Assembly: GCA_029880755.1 (NCBI GenBank) | Contig: JAOUNW010000017.1 | Span: 1 to 19,326 of the forward strand | Reading direction: 5' to 3' | DNA length: 19,326 nucleotides | Source: Gammaproteobacteria bacterium | GTDB lineage: Bacteria; Pseudomonadota; Gammaproteobacteria; Acidiferrobacterales; SZUA-150 | Part shown: piece after piece, positions 1-8,638 of the stretch | Position numbering within the stretch: the stretch's first letter is position 1 | Layout: each line of letters opens with the position of its first letter | The notes under the pieces: model-generated | Databases searched by the model: none | What the model saw: only the letters and a program-made list of their open reading frames with translations | What the model was told of the DNA's origin: nothing | Position numbers and translations under genes: made by a program

Positions 1-1
1 C

Positions 2-1729
2 AAACAGAAAAAAGCGCTAACCCGTGTCGCCGTGGAGAGCAGCGACGATCAGATCACGCTTATTGCCCGCACCGCAGACGGCCGCCTGGTCATGGCCTAT
101 CTGCAAAAAGAAGAATCGCTTTTGTCTTTGGGCGACGAAACAGAGGATTACCAGGCCGCGACTGTTGCTTTACCGCCGGTGGAGAGCGCCAATCATATCC
201 TTATTGATTCCGAGCAGCGCACGGTTTACGTAGCCACCGCAACCGGCGGCATTAATGTGGTGGACATCGCCGACAAGGACAACCCGGTGTACGTGGAGCG
301 CGTGGTAGTGACCAAAAACGATTCGTTGATTTCCTCTCTTCGTTTCCTGGCAGGCGGCATATCGCTGTTGGTGGGCACCACAGATGGCAAGGTCAGCCAG
401 TGGTTTCCGGTGAGGAAAGACAATAATGTTTCGCTAACCTATATCCGAAGCTTCAAGAGCCAGGATGGAGTGCTTGAGGACATCGCCCCGGAACAGCGGC
501 GCAAGGGTTTTGTCACCGCCAATAACAAGGGTGTGGTGCACGTGTTTCATGCCACCGCCAATCGTGATGTGGCGAATCAAAAAATCAGCGATAAACCATT
601 AACGCATATTGCCATCTCGCCGCGGGCCGATATGCTCATTGCCCAGGACCAGGATAAACAGCTTCAGGTGTGGAAAGTGCATAACGAACACCCGGAGATA
701 TCCTGGAGTGTGCTCTGGGAAAAAATCTGGTACGAAAGTTATCCTGAGCCGGACTACACCTGGCAGTCATCGTCTGCCAGCAATGACTTTGAACCGAAAT
801 TCAGCTTGATGCCGCTGGCCTTCGGTACCTTAAAGGCAGCGTTTTACGCCATGTTGTTTGCCGTGCCCTTGTCCATCATGGGCGCTATTTACACCGCCTA
901 TTTCATGTCGCCGGCTATGCGTGCTTATGTCAAACCCAGTATTGAAATCATGGAGGCGTTGCCGACGGTGATTCTGGGTTTTCTCGCCGGTTTATGGTTG
1001 GCACCGGCAGTGGAAGCCAACTTGCCCGGCATTTTTACATTATTGATTTTGCTGCCCCCCGGTGTGCTTGCCTGCGCCTGGGGCTGGAAACGCCTAAGCA
1101 AACATATTAAATGGCATGTGCCCGATGGCTGGCAGGCGGCCATGCTCATTCCGGCGATTCTGTTTATCGGTTGGCTGGCTATGGTATTGAGTTCACCTTT
1201 GGAGGCATTGTTGTTTCGTGGCGACATGAAGCTGTGGTTATCAAATGAACTAGGGTTGACCTACGACCAGCGCAATTCCCTGGTAGTGGGTTTGGCCATG
1301 GGCGTGGCTGTGATCCCGACCATTTTCTCCATTGCCGAAGACGCCATCTTCAGTGTGCCGCGTCATCTGACCCTGGGTTCGCTGGCGCTGGGGGCAACAC
1401 CCTGGCAGACATTGGTGCGTGTGGTCATGTTGACCGCCAGCCCGGGTATATTTTCCGCCGTCATGATTGGTTTGGGCCGGGCGGTGGGTGAAACCATGAT
1501 TGTGTTAATGGCCACGGGCAACACGCCGGTCATGGATTTCAGTATCTTTCAGGGCATGCGCACCCTGTCGGCCAATATTGCCGTCGAGATGCCAGAGTCC
1601 GAAGTGAACAGCAGCCACTATCGCGTATTGTTCCTGGCGGCGCTGGTCTTGTTTATGTTTACCTTTTTATTCAACACCGCTGCTGAACTGATTCGTCAGC
1701 GGCTTCGCCAAAAGTACAGCTCACTCTAA
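2..1729 (+). CDS. pstC: Phosphate ABC transporter permease PstC, 5'-truncated
   Basis: One of the two inner-membrane channel subunits of the PstSCAB high-affinity phosphate importer. The frame is open to the window edge, so the true start lies upstream; the GTG at 32 is only an internal codon. Roughly the first 265 visible codons are soluble, with WD40/beta-propeller-like strands (for example VYVATATGG and LQVWKV). From about base 800 hydrophobic helices begin, and the ABC permease EAA-type loop is clear near the C-terminus (GSLALGATPWQTL, then GRAVGETM). Pseudomonas-type and related gammaproteobacterial PstC proteins are known to be much longer than the E. coli one, which fits the N-terminal extension. 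The stop overlaps the start of pstA by one base (TAATG), so translational coupling is likely. Identity is firm from the permease domain and the pstA-pstB-phoU context; what the propeller-like part binds is not known from sequence. Confidence 0.93.
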   Translation, partial: KQKKALTRVAVESSDDQITLIARTADGRLVMAYLQKEESLLSLGDETEDYQAATVALPPVESANHILIDSEQRTVYVATATGGINVVDIADKDNPVYVERVVVTKNDSLISSLRFLAGGISLLVGTTDGKVSQWFPVRKDNNVSLTYIRSFKSQDGVLEDIAPEQRRKGFVTANNKGVVHVFHATANRDVANQKISDKPLTHIAISPRADMLIAQDQDKQLQVWKVHNEHPEISWSVLWEKIWYESYPEPDYTWQSSSASNDFEPKFSLMPLAFGTLKAAFYAMLFAVPLSIMGAIYTAYFMSPAMRAYVKPSIEIMEALPTVILGFLAGLWLAPAVEANLPGIFTLLILLPPGVLACAWGWKRLSKHIKWHVPDGWQAAMLIPAILFIGWLAMVLSSPLEALLFRGDMKLWLSNELGLTYDQRNSLVVGLAMGVAVIPTIFSIAEDAIFSVPRHLTLGSLALGATPWQTLVRVVMLTASPGIFSAVMIGLGRAVGETMIVLMATGNTPVMDFSIFQGMRTLSANIAVEMPESEVNSSHYRVLFLAALVLFMFTFLFNTAAELIRQRLRQKYSSL

Positions 1730-3381
1730 TGCGCAACTGGTTTAAAAGTGGTGATCCCTGGATCTGGCTAAATGCAGCCGCGGTAAGTGTCAGCCTGATT
1801 ATTGTTGTTGGTTTGCTGGTGCTTATCGGTGTCCGTGGTCTGAGTCACTTTTGGCCGGCAAGGGTGATGCAGGCGGATTACGCGGTGCCCGATAGTGCCG
1901 TCACACGAGTCATTGGCGAAGTGCATGACAGCGAGCAGGTGTCGGCAGAGCGCTTGCAGCAAACCGGGGTCCACTTTGGGCCGGACGTGAAAGTTATCAA
2001 GCGCATTTTACTCAAGACCGGTAACCGCGATGTCATAGGTGGTGATTTCCGTTGGTTGTTGTGGCCCTATCTGGCGGACATCCAGTATCCGCAAGGCATC
2101 GTTGTCCTGGAGCGGCGCGAGTGGGGAAACTTTTACGGCTACCTGAAGCAGGTGCAGGAGAACCAGTCTGTGGTAGCCCAGGACGATAAGGCCTGGGGTG
2201 CCTTGCAGGAACGCCTGGAACGGGTGGAACACCTGTATGAAGAAATCCGCGACATTGAAAAAATCCGCATCGGTGAGCTGAATTTCAAGCTGGAAGGATT
2301 GAGACTGGAAGAGCGCCGTCTGGAATTGCACCAGCGGAATACACCGGAAAACTTGCGTAGCATTGAACAGGAGCGCAAGGTATTGCAGGCGGACTACGCT
2401 GTTTTGCAAAAGAAACTTAACGATCTTTACGTCGACATTAACCGTGACAGCCTGGTGGCCCAGGTAATGGATGGGCGCACAGTGACAATCCCGTTGTCAA
2501 AAGTAGTACGCGCCTATCAGCCTAATGCCATGAGCGTGTTCGCACGTACAGCCATGTATTTTGAAAAACTCTGGGAGTTTGTCTCTGACGAACCGCGAGA
2601 AGCCAATACCGAGGGCGGCATTTTCCCGGCAATCTTTGGCACGGTCATGATGGTGCTGATTATGTCCATTCTGGTAACACCCTTCGGTGTTATCGCTGCC
2701 GTCTATTTAAAGGAATACGCGCGCCAGGGTGTGCTCACGCGCACCATTCGCATAGCAGTAAATAATCTGGCCGGTGTGCCTTCCATTGTTTATGGTGTGT
2801 TTGGTCTGGGCTTCTTTGTTTATTTTCTCGGCGGCAATATCGATCAGTTGTTTTTCCCGGAGGCACTGCCGGCGCCCACTTTCGGTACACCCGGTATATT
2901 GTGGTCCTCGCTAACACTGGCAATTTTAACGGTGCCGGTGGTGATTGTGGCTACCGAAGAAGGATTGTCGCGCATACCCCGCGCCATTCGTGAAGGCAGC
3001 CTGGCCCTGGGCGCCACTAAAGCGGAAACCCTTTGGCGCACGGTATTACCCATGGCAACGCCGGCCATGATGACGGGTATGATACTGGCAGTTGCCCGGG
3101 CCGCCGGTGAAGTGGCGCCGCTGATGTTGGTGGGTGTGGTTAAGCTGGCACCGTCATTGCCATTGGACGGCAATTTTCCGTTTCTGCACCTTGATCGGAA
3201 ATTTATGCACCTTGGGTTCCATATATATGATGTGGGGTTTCAGAGTCCCAACGTAGAAGCAGCGAGACCGCTGGTGTATGCCACCGCATTTCTGTTGGTG
3301 CTGGTGATTGTGGCATTGAATATCGCAGCTATCTGGATACGAAATCGTTTAAGAGAGAAATACCGGGGACTGGAAGGTTAA
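1729..3381 (+). CDS. pstA: Phosphate ABC transporter permease PstA, long form
   Basis: Second channel subunit of the Pst phosphate importer. The 550 residues compare with about 300 in E. coli. Order: one TM helix (about residues 11-36), a large non-membrane insert, then the permease domain from about residue 295 with the EAA loop (GSLALGATKAETLWRT followed by ARAAGEVAPLML). The insert includes a highly charged, heptad-like stretch at about 140-235 (ERLERVEHLYEEI, LRLEERRLELHQ), very probably a coiled coil in the periplasm if TM1 starts with its N-terminus in the cytoplasm. The ATG overlaps the pstC stop. Long PstA proteins occur in Pseudomonas, Shewanella and relatives, so this is a lineage trait rather than a fusion peculiar to this genome. 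pstB follows 14 bases later. Confidence 0.95.
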   Translation: MRNWFKSGDPWIWLNAAAVSVSLIIVVGLLVLIGVRGLSHFWPARVMQADYAVPDSAVTRVIGEVHDSEQVSAERLQQTGVHFGPDVKVIKRILLKTGNRDVIGGDFRWLLWPYLADIQYPQGIVVLERREWGNFYGYLKQVQENQSVVAQDDKAWGALQERLERVEHLYEEIRDIEKIRIGELNFKLEGLRLEERRLELHQRNTPENLRSIEQERKVLQADYAVLQKKLNDLYVDINRDSLVAQVMDGRTVTIPLSKVVRAYQPNAMSVFARTAMYFEKLWEFVSDEPREANTEGGIFPAIFGTVMMVLIMSILVTPFGVIAAVYLKEYARQGVLTRTIRIAVNNLAGVPSIVYGVFGLGFFVYFLGGNIDQLFFPEALPAPTFGTPGILWSSLTLAILTVPVVIVATEEGLSRIPRAIREGSLALGATKAETLWRTVLPMATPAMMTGMILAVARAAGEVAPLMLVGVVKLAPSLPLDGNFPFLHLDRKFMHLGFHIYDVGFQSPNVEAARPLVYATAFLLVLVIVALNIAAIWIRNRLREKYRGLEG

Positions 3382-3395
3382 TACAGGTAACGACT

Positions 3396-4235
3396 ATGGC
3401 AAATGAATCACAAACTTTAACACACGGCATTAACCTGGAGGCCCTGGGGCGAACCCATGCCAACCGGCGCATCGAAGAGGAAACGATTTGTATTAAAACA
3501 AGTCAGTTGAATCTGTTCTACGGCGAGAAACAGGCGCTCAGGGACATTAACATCGCATTACCGGAAAAACGAGTCTCGGCCTTTATCGGCCCCAGCGGTT
3601 GCGGCAAGTCAACCTTGCTGCGATGTTTTAACCGAATGAATGATCTGGTGGAGAGTTGCCGTATCGAAGGTAAACTGGAACTGTATGGCAACGATATATT
3701 CTCCAAAAAAGTTGATGTGGCGGAGTTGCGGCGGCGTGTCGGCATGGTGTTTCAGAAACCCAATCCTTTTCCGAAAAGTATTTACGAAAATGTTGCCTAC
3801 GGTCTACGTTTACAGGCGACGCGCAACAAACGTGAAATGGATGAAGTGGTGGAACGGTCGTTGCGTGGCGCCGCTTTGTGGGACGAGGTCAAGGACCGCC
3901 TGCATGACAGCGCGCTGGGTTTGTCCGGCGGTCAGCAACAACGCCTGGTGATTGCACGTGCCATTGCCATTGAGCCAGAAGTGTTGCTGCTGGATGAGCC
4001 GGCATCGGCACTGGATCCGATTTCTACGTTAAAAATTGAAGAGCTGATCAGTGAACTAAAAGACAACTACACTATTATTATCGTTACACACAATATGCAG
4101 CAGGCGGCCCGTGTTTCGGATTATACCGCCTTTATGTATATGGGTGAGATGATTGAATTCGGGGATACCGACGAGATTTTTACCAACCCGAAGAAGCAGC
4201 AAACAGAAGACTATATTACCGGACGTTACGGTTAA
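3396..4235 (+). CDS. pstB: Phosphate ABC transporter ATP-binding protein PstB
   Basis: ATPase that drives PstCA. All ABC motifs are present and intact: Walker A GPSGCGKST at residues 65-73, Q-loop in MVFQKPNPFP, signature LSGGQQQR at 176-183, Walker B VLLLDEP at 196-202 followed by the D-loop SALDP, and the switch histidine H232 in THNM. The FQKPNPFPKSIYENV segment is typical of PstB rather than of other ABC ATPases. An extra N-terminal stretch of about 30 residues precedes the usual PstB start; a later start is possible, but the chosen ATG is the first after pstA and has a weak AGGTAA upstream. The gene lies within the pst operon, with phoU 29 bases downstream. Confidence 0.97.
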   Translation: MANESQTLTHGINLEALGRTHANRRIEEETICIKTSQLNLFYGEKQALRDINIALPEKRVSAFIGPSGCGKSTLLRCFNRMNDLVESCRIEGKLELYGNDIFSKKVDVAELRRRVGMVFQKPNPFPKSIYENVAYGLRLQATRNKREMDEVVERSLRGAALWDEVKDRLHDSALGLSGGQQQRLVIARAIAIEPEVLLLDEPASALDPISTLKIEELISELKDNYTIIIVTHNMQQAARVSDYTAFMYMGEMIEFGDTDEIFTNPKKQQTEDYITGRYG

Positions 4236-4264
4236 CTCTAATTATTCGCTACAGGAATTCAGTA

Positions 4265-4969
4265 ATGGATACGACAAAATTGGGCCAACATATTTCACGG
4301 CAATTCAATGCTGAGCTGGAAGAGGTGCGCAGCAGCGTTCTGGCAATGGGTGGATTGGTGGAAGAACAGATTAATAATGCTATCGCCGCGCTGGTAGAGG
4401 GAAACACTCAGCTGGCAGACACAGTAATTAAGAATGATATGAAAGTAAACGCAGCCGAAGTGGCTATCGACGAGGAATGCAGCCATATCATTGCCCGCCG
4501 TCAACCGGCTGCCACCGACCTGCGTTTGATGGTGGCGGTCATCAAAACCATTACCGACCTGGAGCGCATTGGCGATCAGGCGGAGAGAATTGCCCGCATG
4601 GGTTTACGTCTTGCCGAGTTTGAGCGCCCGAAAAACCAGTATGTGGAAATCCGCAATATCGGTACTCGCGTGGCTGCTATGGTGCACGATGCTTTGGACG
4701 CGTTTGCCCGAATGGACGCTGAAGCGGCCATTGCAGTGGCCCGCGAAGATCTGAAAGTGGATCAGGAATATGATGGCCTCATGCGCCAGACACTGACGTT
4801 CATGATGGAAGACCCGCGCTCCATCAGCCAGATGCTGGATGTTATGTGGACCGCCCGCGCCATTGAGCGCATCGGTGATCACGCCAAGAATATCTGTGAA
4901 TATGTGATTTATCTAGTGAAAGGTAAAGACGTACGCCACACAGGTCTGGTGAAAAAACAGCGGGATTGA
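4265..4969 (+). CDS. phoU: Phosphate signalling regulator PhoU
   Basis: Cytoplasmic negative regulator that links Pst transport to the PhoR/PhoB two-component system. The 234 residues fit the usual length. Two tandem three-helix PhoU domains are visible, each with its metal-site motif: ITDLERIGDQAERIA in the first and ARAIERIGDHAKNIC in the second. A good ribosome site (AGGAATTC) stands before the ATG. It is the last gene of the pst run; a REP inverted pair follows the stop and probably marks the transcript end. phoR and phoB are not in the window. Confidence 0.96.
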   Translation: MDTTKLGQHISRQFNAELEEVRSSVLAMGGLVEEQINNAIAALVEGNTQLADTVIKNDMKVNAAEVAIDEECSHIIARRQPAATDLRLMVAVIKTITDLERIGDQAERIARMGLRLAEFERPKNQYVEIRNIGTRVAAMVHDALDAFARMDAEAAIAVAREDLKVDQEYDGLMRQTLTFMMEDPRSISQMLDVMWTARAIERIGDHAKNICEYVIYLVKGKDVRHTGLVKKQRD

Positions 4970-4993
4970 GCCGGAAAGAATAAGGCATCAAAC

Positions 4994-5081
4994 GGCGCAA
5001 TAGAAAAGCCATTGCGCCCTACGCTTGAGGCATGAAGAGAAGCATTCAATGTAGGGCGGATAAAGCGTTAGCGAATTCGCC
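4994..5081. repeat. REP inverted pair (BIME) 1, behind phoU
   Basis: Left REP at 4994-5022 reads on the minus strand as GTAG followed by a hairpin with arms GGCGCAAT/ATTGCGCC. Right REP at 5051-5081 reads on the plus strand as GTAG plus arms near GGCGGATT/AATCCGCC; this copy is degenerate (GGCGGATA, AATTCGCC). The GTAG ends face each other across 28 bases. It lies just after the phoU stop, a usual place for REPs. The rest of 4970-5235 is AT-rich, with an A-run/T-run inverted repeat (GGAAAAAA at 5097-5104 against the T run ending at 5116). No gene is visible in it, and it presumably holds the promoter of the next operon. Confidence 0.85.
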
Positions 5082-5235
5082 GTACCAAATCCCCCAGGAA
5101 AAAATCTTTTTTTTCCGGTCCATATAAAATAAGATAGAACCCAATAATATAAGTTGATGCTAATAAACCGTACTCCAGTCTGACCAGTACAGTTGCTTCG
5201 TCAGTTTTCATAATCGTTCGCATAAAGGAACATCC

Positions 5236-5913
5236 ATGGCCCGCACAACAATCTCCAGCCTGTTTGGCACGTCGCCGGTAAAACCACTTCAGGCGCACAT
5301 GGCCAGCGTCCAGGATTGCATCAGTGAAATGGTACCGTTTTTTGATGCCGTGGTGGATAAGGACTGGGTTCAAGCGAGAAAAATTCAAACCAATATTTCC
5401 AAACTTGAGCGTGATGCCGATAAGCTGAAACGACAACTGAGATTACATTTACCAAGCAGTTTGTTTATGCCCGTGTCCCGACGCGATCTCCTGGAAATTC
5501 TTACCATGCAAGACAAGATCGCCAATAAAGCCAAGGACGTCGCCGGTTTGATTGTTGGCCGCAAGATGGAACTGCCCAATGATCTTGGTCCGAAATTCAA
5601 AGAATTTATCAAGCGCTCAATTGATGCATCCAAGCAGGCACAGGATGCCATTAATGAACTGGATGAATTGGTGGAAACCGGTTTTAAAGGTAAGGAAGTG
5701 GCGGTGGTGCAGGCCATGATCAAAACGCTGGATGAAATTGAAAGTGATACCGACAAAATTCAGGTACAGATTCGGGAAGAAGTGTTCAAGCTGGAAAAAG
5801 AATTACCGCCCGTTGATGTTATGTTTCTTTATAAAGCTATCGAGTGGATCGGCGACCTGGCCGATTTGTCTCAACGTGTCGGCAGTCGATTAGAGCTTTT
5901 GTTGGCGCGCTAA
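5236..5913 (+). CDS. DUF47 / TIGR00153 family PhoU-like protein, Pit accessory
   Basis: All-helical cytoplasmic protein of 225 residues in the TIGR00153/DUF47 family, distantly related to PhoU. Such genes are very often encoded just before a PiT permease and are thought to regulate it; the exact activity is not settled. Visible family features are the N-terminal SLFGTSP-type start, the segment SSLFMPVSRRDLLEILTMQDKIANKAKD, and the C-terminal EWIGDLADLSQRVGSRLE, which repeats the E-x-x-G-D pattern of PhoU metal sites. AAGGAA lies 7 bases before the ATG. The PiT gene starts 18 bases after the stop, so the two are almost surely co-transcribed. Confidence 0.92.
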   Translation: MARTTISSLFGTSPVKPLQAHMASVQDCISEMVPFFDAVVDKDWVQARKIQTNISKLERDADKLKRQLRLHLPSSLFMPVSRRDLLEILTMQDKIANKAKDVAGLIVGRKMELPNDLGPKFKEFIKRSIDASKQAQDAINELDELVETGFKGKEVAVVQAMIKTLDEIESDTDKIQVQIREEVFKLEKELPPVDVMFLYKAIEWIGDLADLSQRVGSRLELLLAR

Positions 5914-5931
5914 TAAATACCAGGGGGTACA

Positions 5932-7185
5932 ATGGAATTTGGCACTGAATTTATTATTCTGGCATGCGCCTTTGGTTTTTTTATGGCCTGGGGTGTCGGC
6001 GCCAACGACGTTGCCAATGCCATGGGTACTTCCATTGGTTCCAAGGCGCTTACCGTCAAGCAAGCAGTAGTTGTTGCGGCCATCTTCGAGTTCACCGGCG
6101 CCTGGCTGGCGGGAGGCCAGGTTACCACCACTATCCGCAAAGGCATCGTTGATCCGGGTTTATTGGCCGGCACACCGGAGTTGCTGGTCTACGGCATGCT
6201 GGCATCGTTGTTGGCTGCGGGAATTTGGTTGCTGGTGGCATCCCGGGCAGGTTGGCCGGTATCTACCACTCATTCCATTGTTGGCGCCATAGTGGGCTTT
6301 GCTGCCGTAGGTATCGGTTTTGACGCCGTCAAATGGACCAAGGTCGGTACTATTGTCATGAGCTGGGTGATCTCTCCGGCCATCGCCGGTATTTTCTCCT
6401 ACTGGATTTTTACCAGTGTGCAAAAATTTATTCTTAATACCGACAGCCCACTGGAGAATGCCAAGCGCTATGTGCCTGTTTACATGTTCTTCGTCGGTTT
6501 TATTATCGCCCTGATAACCCTGTTTAAGGGATTAAAGCATGTCGGCTTGCATCTTACCGTGCTGCAGAATTACTCAGTTGCAGCCGTTATGGGAATTATT
6601 GTCATGAGCCTGGGAATTTTTGGTATTAGACGTCTCAAATTCGATCCCAGTGCCGACCGGGAATTTCATTTCGCCAACGTGGAAAAAGTATTTGGCGTAC
6701 TCATGATCGCCACCGCCTGTTCCATGGCATTTGCCCATGGCTCCAACGACGTGGCGAATGCAGTGGGGCCATTGGCGGCGGTATACGGCATCGTCAGTAG
6801 TGGCGGTAATGTCGGCCAGACTACAGGAGTGCCAAACTGGATTCTGTTGCTGGGTGGCGTGGGTATTGTGGTGGGCCTGATTACTTACGGCCACAAAGTG
6901 ATCGCCACCATCGGAAAAAATATCACCGAATTGACACCGAGCCGTGGCTTTTCGGCGGAGCTGGCGGCCGCTACTACTGTGGTGGTTGCCTCAGGCACTG
7001 GCATTCCGGTTTCCACCACTCATACCCTGGTTGGTGCGGTGCTGGGTGTGGGGCTTGCCCGCGGTATCGCCGCACTCAACATGAATGTGGTCAGAACCAT
7101 TTTCCTGTCATGGATCGTGACCCTGCCTGCCGGTGCACTCCTGTCTATTTTCTTTTTCTATTTGCTCATGGGGATATTCGGTTAG
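5932..7185 (+). CDS. pit: PiT family inorganic phosphate transporter
   Basis: Inner-membrane low-affinity phosphate (metal-phosphate) symporter, 417 residues. It is hydrophobic throughout, with an internal duplication: the PiT signature occurs twice, GANDVANAMG at residues 23-32 and GSNDVANAVG at 270-279, and the partner motif PVSTTHSIVGA / PVSTTHTLVGA also occurs twice. These are the hallmark of Pfam PHO4. Length and spacing are those of the bacterial short form without a large cytoplasmic loop. GGGGG in CCAGGGGGTACA serves as ribosome site. It forms a two-gene operon with the DUF47 gene and lies directly downstream of the pst operon, so high- and low-affinity uptake sit side by side. Confidence 0.95.
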   Translation: MEFGTEFIILACAFGFFMAWGVGANDVANAMGTSIGSKALTVKQAVVVAAIFEFTGAWLAGGQVTTTIRKGIVDPGLLAGTPELLVYGMLASLLAAGIWLLVASRAGWPVSTTHSIVGAIVGFAAVGIGFDAVKWTKVGTIVMSWVISPAIAGIFSYWIFTSVQKFILNTDSPLENAKRYVPVYMFFVGFIIALITLFKGLKHVGLHLTVLQNYSVAAVMGIIVMSLGIFGIRRLKFDPSADREFHFANVEKVFGVLMIATACSMAFAHGSNDVANAVGPLAAVYGIVSSGGNVGQTTGVPNWILLLGGVGIVVGLITYGHKVIATIGKNITELTPSRGFSAELAAATTVVVASGTGIPVSTTHTLVGAVLGVGLARGIAALNMNVVRTIFLSWIVTLPAGALLSIFFFYLLMGIFG

Positions 7186-7230
7186 CCCCGGCCGCATTCA
7201 TGAAGACATCGCTGACTGCCGGTTAGTGCA

Positions 7231-7833
7231 ATGACAAAGACCTGGGGCATTACATTTTTTGCTGTCCTGATCTGGTCCGGTGTTTATCCCAAGGATTATT
7301 TTATCTGGCTGCTGGAGGTGTTTCCCGCCATCATCGCGCTGGTGTTGTTGTGGCTGACGCGCCGGCGTTTTCCTTTTACGCCTCTGGCTTATCAGTTGAT
7401 ACTGGTGCATAGCATCATATTAATGATAGGTGGCCACTATACCTACGCCGAAGTGCCGTTGTTTGACTGGGTGAGACAGGCGCTGGAACTGGAACGCAAT
7501 AACTACGACAAGGTGGGTCACTTTGCCCAGGGATTCGTACCCGCCGTCATCGCCCGCGAGATTCTGTTGCGCAATGGTGTGGTCACAGGGCAGCGCTGGT
7601 TGTCGTTCATTGTTGTCAGTATATGTTTAGCCATCAGCGCCTTTTACGAGTTAATCGAATGGTGGGTAGCGGTATTATCAGGGACCGCCGCCGAGGCGTT
7701 TCTGGGAACACAGGGTGATATTTGGGACACACAATCGGACATGGCCGTGGCCATGATTGGCGCTATCCTGGCGTTAGCTGTCTTGAGCAACTATCACGAC
7801 AAACAAATACGGATGTTACAAACAACAAAATAA
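7231..7833 (+). CDS. DUF2238 / YjdF-type inner-membrane protein
   Basis: Polytopic membrane protein of 200 residues with about five to six hydrophobic segments. The conserved DUF2238 (YjdF) blocks are plain: NNYDKVGHFAQGFVPA, then FYELIEWW, then GTQGDIWDTQSDM. The family function is unknown. The charged and aromatic residues in these blocks (D, H, E, E, W, D, D) look like a polar site inside the membrane, but that is inference. No good ribosome site precedes the ATG. It begins 45 bases after pit and may be read through from it. A REP pair follows 13 bases after the stop. Confidence 0.85.
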   Translation: MTKTWGITFFAVLIWSGVYPKDYFIWLLEVFPAIIALVLLWLTRRRFPFTPLAYQLILVHSIILMIGGHYTYAEVPLFDWVRQALELERNNYDKVGHFAQGFVPAVIAREILLRNGVVTGQRWLSFIVVSICLAISAFYELIEWWVAVLSGTAAEAFLGTQGDIWDTQSDMAVAMIGAILALAVLSNYHDKQIRMLQTTK

Positions 7834-7846
7834 TCCCCAGCCATCC

Positions 7847-7918
7847 GGCGCAATAAAAAATCCATTGCGCCCTACGTCATGCTTGCTGTAGGGCGGATTA
7901 AGCGTTAGCGAATCCGCC
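7847..7918. repeat. REP inverted pair (BIME) 2
   Basis: Left REP 7847-7875 (minus strand GTAG, arms GGCGCAAT/ATTGCGCC, A-rich loop) and right REP 7888-7918 (plus strand GTAG, perfect arms GGCGGATT/AATCCGCC, inner GCGTTAGCG). The spacer is only 12 bases, the shortest of the five pairs. It lies right behind the DUF2238 gene. Confidence 0.9.
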
Positions 7919-7960
7919 GTGTGGAGTGTGCCCGGATAAATTTGCGTGGAAGGGTTTATG

Positions 7961-7991
7961 GTAGGGCGGATTAAGCGTTAGCGAATCCGCC
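7961..7991 (+). repeat. Single REP upstream of the RAYT gene
   Basis: GTAG followed by perfect arms GGCGGATT/AATCCGCC with inner GCGTTAGCG, identical over its length to the right REP of the preceding pair. No left-type partner is seen between 7919 and 7960. It lies about 100 bases before the RAYT start. Between them a TTGATT (8012-8017) and TATTTA (8035-8040) spaced by 17 bases make a possible but weak promoter. Confidence 0.88.
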
Positions 7992-8089
7992 GTATGAGGA
8001 TGTCCGGGCTGTTGATTTATTCGGTACAATAGATTATTTAGTGTGTCGCGGACAGTATGTTTTCACGTTGATTCAAGGAGCGAATCGCC

Positions 8090-8638
8090 ATGCCGAATTA
8101 TCGTCGTTACCGGGTTCCCGGGACCTGTTATTTCTTCACGGTAAATCTGCTTGAACGCAAGCAAACCACCTTACTAACTCATATTGACTTGTTACGCCGG
8201 GCCATTCGTCTTACAAAGATGCAATGGCCTTTTAGCGTGGATGCATGGGTGATACTTCCCGATCATATGCACTGGATGTGGACCTTACCCCACGGTGACA
8301 ATGACGTAAGCATTCGATGGCGCTTAATTAAATCACGATTTTCCCGTCAGCTTCCCCGAAGAGAATACCGCAGCCAGGTACGGACCGATCGCGGTGAACG
8401 AGGCATTTGGCAACGCCGTTTTTGGGAGCATGTAATTCGAGATGAGGCAGACTATGCTGCGCATATGCATTACATTCACATTAATCCCTTAAAGCACGGT
8501 TATGTCACTCGGGTAAGGGATTGGCCGCACTCCTCTTTCCACCATTGGGTGCAGCGAGGCGTTTATCCGGAGAACTGGGCGGGCGATGGTGATTTAGAAA
8601 TTATAACCGGAGAGCGGGAAAGCCGTCCGGCGCAATAA
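8090..8638 (+). CDS. REP-associated tyrosine transposase (RAYT, Y1_Tnp)
   Basis: Single-copy-type transposase domesticated to act on REP/BIME sequences; members of this family nick single-stranded REP DNA next to the GTAG tetranucleotide. Family features: N-terminal YRRYRVPGTCYFFTVNL, the HUH metal-binding motif H59-M-H61 in PDHMHWMW, and the helix ADYAAHMHYIHINPLKHGYV with candidate catalytic tyrosines Y122 and Y128. The 182 residues are within the family's size and all key residues are kept, so it is probably active. AAGGAG at 8075-8080 is its ribosome site. It is flanked on both sides by REPs carrying GTAG, which are its likely substrates. The last codons and the TAA are formed by the left arm of the following REP. 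Confidence 0.93.
   Translation: MPNYRRYRVPGTCYFFTVNLLERKQTTLLTHIDLLRRAIRLTKMQWPFSVDAWVILPDHMHWMWTLPHGDNDVSIRWRLIKSRFSRQLPRREYRSQVRTDRGERGIWQRRFWEHVIRDEADYAAHMHYIHINPLKHGYVTRVRDWPHSSFHHWVQRGVYPENWAGDGDLEIITGERESRPAQ

Noticed and set aside
5205..5223. Pho-box-like TTTTCAT AATC GTTCGCAT before the DUF47 gene
   Set aside because: The second half-site matches CTGTCAT poorly and the site is too near the start codon for a PhoB activation site.
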